Position numbers and translations under genes: made by a program. A stretch of 29,560 nucleotides of DNA from Accumulibacter sp. (lineage in GTDB: Bacteria > Pseudomonadota > Gammaproteobacteria > Burkholderiales > Rhodocyclaceae): the NCBI GenBank assembly GCA_003538495.1, contig DPSD01000603.1:1-29560 (forward strand). Direction: 5' to 3'. The notes below the pieces were generated by a model. That model worked only from the letters and a program-made list of their open reading frames with translations. It searched no databases and was not told the DNA's origin. This document shows, piece after piece, positions 25,788 through 29,560 of this stretch; position 1 is the first letter of the stretch, and every line of letters begins with the position of its first letter.

Positions 25788-26997
25788 ACTTGGAATGGGC
25801 GAAGCGTAGCAGGCGGCTGGCCAGATCGTCCTGTCGGGCCAGGCTTTCCTGCCAGCGCTGCGCGTGCTCGCGCAGGGTCGGAAGACTCGCGGCCAGTTTT
25901 CGCCAGGACGCCGATTCGATTCTTCCCGCATTCCACTTATGCCAGAATTCGCGCAAGGCTGTGGTGCCGCCCGCCGGCAGCTCAGCACAGTAGAGCGCTA
26001 GAAAGGCGTCGAGCTTGATGAAGTGGGCGCCTGCCGCCTGCGGGTAGATGTGCCAGACCAGCGGCTTCGCTGCCCATTGCGCGCGAACGAAGGAATCTTC
26101 GCCACGGACGAAATTGAGGTCGCAGAGCCACAACAACTGGTCGTAGTGGTCCTGTTCCAGGAACGGCAGGATGCGGATTTCCAGGGCGCCACGGCGGAAC
26201 GTGTCGCCGGCTTCGATGGACCGCACAGCGTAGCTGCGAATCTGTGGTAGCGCGCGCGACAGCGGCGCCAGGCAGCAGACGGGGATCTCCGACACTTCCC
26301 ATGCGGCCAGCAGGTCGTTGATCGCCGGGGTCTCGTAGGCGAACAGCGAGACCAGCAGACGGTCGCCTGGCGGCGGAATGCAGCCCGCCTGGCGCCAGAA
26401 AGCGATCTGCAAATCAGCGTCGCCGGCGAAGTGCCGGCGGCGACCCAGCAAGTCGTGCTCGCGCAGCAGGCCACCGGTGGCGCCGGTGAATCCGGGGAAG
26501 AAGAAGAACTTGTCGAGCGGCAACCGCGGGTGCGGCGAGGGCAGGGTATGGCAGCCAGCGACCCAGTCTTCGGCACTCAGGTAATCGAGACTGATCCACG
26601 CCGGGCGCGGCGAACGTTGCGCCATACTTTCCACGAAAGTCTCGGGCAGGCGGCAGGCGAAGGTTTCCAGCACCACCGCGGCGGGAGCTACCGCGGCGAA
26701 GCGCGGTTCCCAGCGCCGGACTTCGATCCCCTGCACGAGCTGCGCCGCCAGCGTCGGGTCCACCTTTGGGCAGAGCACATTGAAGGTCTGCAGCTGATCG
26801 ACCCACAAGCGCACCCGCAAACGGTGTTCGCTGGCCAGCTGTCGGGCCAACCGCCAGCAAACGCCGATGTCGCCGAAGTTGTCGATGATCCTGCAGAAGA
26901 CATCCCAGTCGGGGCTGGCGGCGGTGTCCGGCTCGGGTGCGACGGGCGGCACGGGTGGCGCGGGTGGCAAGGGTGGCACTGGCGGGCGTGATAACAT
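25783..26997 (-). CDS. earP: EF-P arginine 32 rhamnosyltransferase EarP
   Basis: Transfers rhamnose from dTDP-rhamnose to Arg32 of EF-P; inverting GT-B enzyme, 404 aa. The family core begins WDVFCRIIDNFGDIGVCWRL, with Asp39 and Asp43 matching the invariant Asp pair of characterised EarP. The conserved Glu300 is in FVRGEDSFVRAQW, and PLVWHIYPQ is also typical. Family members usually start close to this core, so the first 30 residues are an extension: residues 5-22 are mostly PP-V/L/A units ending APEP. Several alternative GTG/TTG starts lie in the same repeat, so the true start is uncertain. efp follows after 36 bp, and uvrC is divergent with 44 bp between starts. Confidence 0.94.
   Translation of the reverse strand: MLSRPPVPPLPPAPPVPPVAPEPDTAASPDWDVFCRIIDNFGDIGVCWRLARQLASEHRLRVRLWVDQLQTFNVLCPKVDPTLAAQLVQGIEVRRWEPRFAAVAPAAVVLETFACRLPETFVESMAQRSPRPAWISLDYLSAEDWVAGCHTLPSPHPRLPLDKFFFFPGFTGATGGLLREHDLLGRRRHFAGDADLQIAFWRQAGCIPPPGDRLLVSLFAYETPAINDLLAAWEVSEIPVCCLAPLSRALPQIRSYAVRSIEAGDTFRRGALEIRILPFLEQDHYDQLLWLCDLNFVRGEDSFVRAQWAAKPLVWHIYPQAAGAHFIKLDAFLALYCAELPAGGTTALREFWHKWNAGRIESASWRKLAASLPTLREHAQRWQESLARQDDLASRLLRFAHSKL
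26944..26979. repeat. 9-bp tandem repeat coding for the EarP Pro-Pro stretch
   Basis: Four consecutive plus-strand units of GGGYGGCNN (GGGCGGCAC, GGGTGGCGC, GGGTGGCAA, GGGTGGCAC), with a degenerate fifth unit after 26979. On the coding minus strand each unit adds x-Pro-Pro to EarP. Unit gain or loss would keep the frame and change only the length of the proline run. Confidence 0.75.
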
Positions 26998-27041
26998 CGA
27001 AAGCGCTATCCTACGTCAGCCGGCCGCCACCGCGAACGCTC

Positions 27042-28865
27042 ATGGAACAACCTTTCGACGCCAAATCCCTGCTGGCCACGCTGACTGAGCTGCCCGGAGT
27101 CTATCGGATGCTCGATGGCTCCGACACCGTGCTCTACGTCGGCAAGGCCAAGAACCTCAAGAAGCGCGTCGCCTCGTATTTTCGCGATCGCCACCCAAGT
27201 CCGCGGATCGCTCTGATGGTCGCCCAGATCGCTCGCGTCGAAACCACGGTGACGCGCTCGGAGGCCGAGGCGCTACTGCTCGAAAACAACCTGATCAAGA
27301 GCCTGTCACCACGCTACAACATCCTCTTTCGCGACGACAAGTCCTACCCCTACATCGTGCTGACGCACGATCGCTACCCGCGCCTGGGCTTTTTCCGTGG
27401 CGCGACCGACCGGCGCGCCGACTACTTCGGTCCCTTTCCATCGGTACTGGCGGTGCGTGAAAGCATTCATCTGCTGCAGAAGATGTTTCGCCTGCGCACT
27501 TGCGAGAACGGGGTGTTCAACAACCGCTCGCGGCCGTGCCTGCTGTACCAGATCAAGCGTTGTTCGGGGCCCTGCGTCGGGCTGATCGAAGCCGATCGCT
27601 ATGCCGAGGACGTCGAGATGGCGAACATGTTTCTGCAGGGGCGCCAGCAGGACGTCATCGGACGCCTGTCGGCAGCGATGGACACGGCGGCAGCCAATCT
27701 CGCTTTCGAGCAGGCTGCCGTTTGCCGTGACCAGATCCAATCCTTGCGTCAGGTGCAGGACAAGCAATACGTCGACAGCGGCAAGGGCGGCGATGTCGAC
27801 ATCGTCGCCGCGGTTGACGAGCATGGCATCCTGTGCGTCAACTTGGCGATGGTCCGCGGCGGCAGGCATCTCGGTGACCGGCCGCAATTTCCGAGCAATT
27901 CAGCCGATTCGTCAGCACGAGAAGCGCTGGCCGCCTTTCTCACCCAGCACTATCTCGTGCACCCGATACCCTTGCAGATCCTGGTCAACTTGCCGCCGGC
28001 AGATGGCGAGCTTGCGGATTGGCTCAGCGAAGCAGCCGGCCGACCGGTCAGGGTCGCCGAGGCCAGGCTGACCATGCAGAGGATCTGGGTGGAAATGGCT
28101 GAACAGAACGCGCGCCTGGCCATCGCCGCGCGCCGCAGTGTGCTGTCGCGGCAGGGGCAGCGGCTTGAAGCGCTGTGCCAGGTGCTAGAGTTCGAAGTCG
28201 CGGGGGGCAAGGAGGGACGCCTCGAGTGTTTCGACATCAGTCATACGCAAGGCGCGGCGACGGTCGCGGCGTGCGTCGTCTATCAGGGTAGCGGCATGCG
28301 CAAGTCCGAGTATCGGCGCTTCAATATTCGCGACGTTCCGCCCGGGGATGATTACGCGGCGATGCGGCAAGCGGTACTGCGTCGCTACGAGAAGCTGCTT
28401 ACCGGCGACGGCGACGGCGCCGTGCCGGATCTGATCCTGATCGATGGTGGCAGCGGCCAGGTCAGCGCCGCGGTCTCGGCGCTCGAGGAACTCGGCCTGG
28501 CGCAGCTGCTGATCCTTGGCGTTAGCAAGGGCGAGGCACGCAAGCCGGGTCTGGAAACGCTGGTTTTCGCGGATGGCCGCGACCCGTTACAATTGCCGTC
28601 TGAACATCCCGCTTTGCATCTGATCCAGGAAGTCCGCGACGAGGCGCATCGCTTTGCGGTTTCGGGACACCGAGCCAGGCGTGGCAAGACAGCGCGGACT
28701 TCGCGGCTCGAAGAGATCGGGGGTATCGGGCCAATGCGGCGCAAAGCACTGATCTCACGTTTTGGCGGCTTGCAAGGCATTGCGGGTGCCGGGATAGACC
28801 AACTGACCGCGGTTCCGGGAATCAGCCGGGAACTCGCCGAGAAAATTTACGCGGCCTTGCACTGA
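27042..28865 (+). CDS. uvrC: Excinuclease ABC subunit C
   Basis: Makes the dual incisions of nucleotide excision repair, 607 aa (E. coli 610). The N-terminal GIY-YIG nuclease has PGVYRML and VLYVGKAKNLKKRVASYF (about residues 18-47). Next come a cysteine-containing region (RPCLLYQIKRCSGPCVG), the UVR motif near LAFEQAAVCRDQIQSL, the RNase H-like C-terminal nuclease (ECFDISHTQG, ILIDGGSGQ) and tandem helix-hairpin-helix (GIGPMRRKALISRFGG, AVPGISRELAEKIY). I chose the ATG at 27042, since the open extension back to 26937 only reads through the repeat. Its stop overlaps the pgsA ATG by one base. Confidence 0.96.
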   Translation: MEQPFDAKSLLATLTELPGVYRMLDGSDTVLYVGKAKNLKKRVASYFRDRHPSPRIALMVAQIARVETTVTRSEAEALLLENNLIKSLSPRYNILFRDDKSYPYIVLTHDRYPRLGFFRGATDRRADYFGPFPSVLAVRESIHLLQKMFRLRTCENGVFNNRSRPCLLYQIKRCSGPCVGLIEADRYAEDVEMANMFLQGRQQDVIGRLSAAMDTAAANLAFEQAAVCRDQIQSLRQVQDKQYVDSGKGGDVDIVAAVDEHGILCVNLAMVRGGRHLGDRPQFPSNSADSSAREALAAFLTQHYLVHPIPLQILVNLPPADGELADWLSEAAGRPVRVAEARLTMQRIWVEMAEQNARLAIAARRSVLSRQGQRLEALCQVLEFEVAGGKEGRLECFDISHTQGAATVAACVVYQGSGMRKSEYRRFNIRDVPPGDDYAAMRQAVLRRYEKLLTGDGDGAVPDLILIDGGSGQVSAAVSALEELGLAQLLILGVSKGEARKPGLETLVFADGRDPLQLPSEHPALHLIQEVRDEAHRFAVSGHRARRGKTARTSRLEEIGGIGPMRRKALISRFGGLQGIAGAGIDQLTAVPGISRELAEKIYAALH

Positions 28866-29443
28866 TGCCACTGAACATACCGATTTTGCTGACCTGGCTG
28901 CGGATCGTCCTGATTCCGTTGATGATCGCCATCTACTACGTCCCCGAGTCCTGGGTGCACTTCGTCGGGCGCGATCTGGCGGCAACGGTGGTGTTCGTCG
29001 TCGCGGCCGTCACCGACTGGCTTGATGGCTATCTTGCGCGTCGCTGGCGGCAGACATCGGCTTTCGGCGCTTTCCTGGACCCGGTGGCCGACAAACTGAT
29101 GGTCGCTGCAGCGCTGATCGTCCTCGTTCAACTGGGCCGGCTGGACGCCATTCTGGCGGCGATCATCATCGGTCGCGAGATCACCATTTCCGCACTGCGC
29201 GAATGGATGGCGCAGATTGGCGCGCACCGCAGCGTGGCCGTATCGATGATCGGCAAGATCAAGACCACCGCGCAGATGGTGGCCATTCCGCTGCTGCTTT
29301 ACCATTCTCCCCTCCGGGGCCTGGATGTCTCTATGGCGGGCACCTGGTTGATCTACGTGGCTGCCGTGTTGACCCTGTGGTCGATGGGATATTACATGCG
29401 GATGGCCTGGCCGCACCTGATTGAAGAGGATCGAAGGCGCTAG
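28865..29443 (+). CDS. pgsA: CDP-diacylglycerol-glycerol-3-phosphate 3-phosphatidyltransferase
   Basis: Inner-membrane enzyme for the committed step of phosphatidylglycerol and cardiolipin synthesis, 192 aa. The CDP-alcohol phosphotransferase signature D-x2-DG-x2-AR-x8-G-x3-D-x3-D is intact (DWLDGYLARR ... GAFLDPVADK, about residues 51-77). There are about five membrane segments. It starts within the uvrC stop (TGATG). The uvrC-pgsA-tRNA-Gly order is the same as in E. coli. Confidence 0.95.
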   Translation: MPLNIPILLTWLRIVLIPLMIAIYYVPESWVHFVGRDLAATVVFVVAAVTDWLDGYLARRWRQTSAFGAFLDPVADKLMVAAALIVLVQLGRLDAILAAIIIGREITISALREWMAQIGAHRSVAVSMIGKIKTTAQMVAIPLLLYHSPLRGLDVSMAGTWLIYVAAVLTLWSMGYYMRMAWPHLIEEDRRR

Positions 29444-29504
29444 GTACGAATCCAGGCAAGTAGCGCAAGGACAGGAAAGTGCGCCACGAATGCCGAACAA
29501 GGCA

Positions 29505-29532
29505 TTGACAGCGCTTAGCAGGGCTATATAAT
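29505..29532 (+). promoter_or_regulatory. tRNA operon promoter
   Basis: TTGACA (29505-29510) matches the -35 consensus and TATAAT (29527-29532) the -10 consensus, with a 16-bp spacer. The following GCGCC is a GC-rich discriminator, typical of stable-RNA promoters under stringent control. The tRNA begins 15 bases downstream of the -10. Confidence 0.9.
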
Positions 29533-29547
29533 GCGCCTTCGCTTCAC

Positions 29548-29560
29548 GCGGGAGTAGCTC
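29548..29560 (+). tRNA. tRNA-Gly, 5' end only (cut by window edge)
   Basis: The last 13 bases GCGGGAGTAGCTC match the acceptor stem and start of the D-arm of bacterial tRNA-Gly (E. coli: GCGGGAATAGCTC). A strong promoter lies just upstream, and in E. coli pgsA is likewise followed by a tRNA-Gly gene. The anticodon is outside the window, so isoacceptor identity is inferred. Confidence 0.75.

Noticed and set aside
1..29560. Mobile element, prophage, CRISPR array, defence or toxin island
   Set aside because: No transposase, integrase, repeat-spacer array or attachment-site repeats were seen; the whole window is dense conserved housekeeping sequence with uniform codon style.

Overview
The window is an ordinary chromosomal housekeeping segment of a GC-rich betaproteobacterium. 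Gene order (rne/rluC, the yceD-rpmF-plsX-fab cluster, nadB divergent from rpoE, lepA-lepB-rnc-era-recO-pdxJ-acpS-nagZ, earP-efp, uvrC-pgsA-tRNA-Gly) and the EarP/EF-P Arg32 pair fit Rhodocyclales, perhaps an Accumulibacter- or Dechloromonas-like organism. That placement is inference from gene order and protein style, not a database match. No prophage, insertion sequence, CRISPR array or integrative element was seen.

Left part (1-5.8 kb): the 5' half of rne leaves the window on the minus strand. Opposite it, rluC, a HAD phosphatase, a small Rieske protein and an S49 peptidase (sppA type) form an overlapping plus-strand operon. A tetrapyrrole-methylase-fold methyltransferase and a YceF-type maf gene converge on it from the minus strand.

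Middle (5.8-15.8 kb): yceD, rpmF, plsX, fabH, fabD, fabG, acpP and fabF link ribosome assembly to fatty acid and phospholipid synthesis. acpP has its own good sigma-70-type promoter. A strong stem-loop follows fabF, then a YgfX-like membrane protein whose 3' end overlaps that of nadB. nadB is divergent from the envelope-stress operon rpoE-rseA-rseC-degP, which has no rseB at its expected place.

Right part (15.8-29.6 kb): degP overlaps a glutaredoxin-like gene. An intrinsic terminator lies between that gene and lepA. From lepA to nagZ the genes are tightly packed, mostly with ATGA overlaps, and cover translation, protein export, RNA processing, 30S assembly, recombination repair, PLP synthesis, ACP activation and peptidoglycan recycling. 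nagZ converges on efp across a hairpin. earP, the EF-P arginine rhamnosyltransferase, lies upstream of its substrate gene efp and begins with a Pro-Pro-rich repeat encoded by 9-bp tandem units. uvrC and pgsA run rightward, followed by a near-consensus promoter and the first 13 bases of a tRNA-Gly gene.

The observations most worth checking are the Pro-Pro repeat at the start of EarP, the missing rseB, the terminator in the lepA leader, a 13-codon ORF coupled to recO, and a possibly leaderless yceD mRNA. None of them amounts to a clearly new system.
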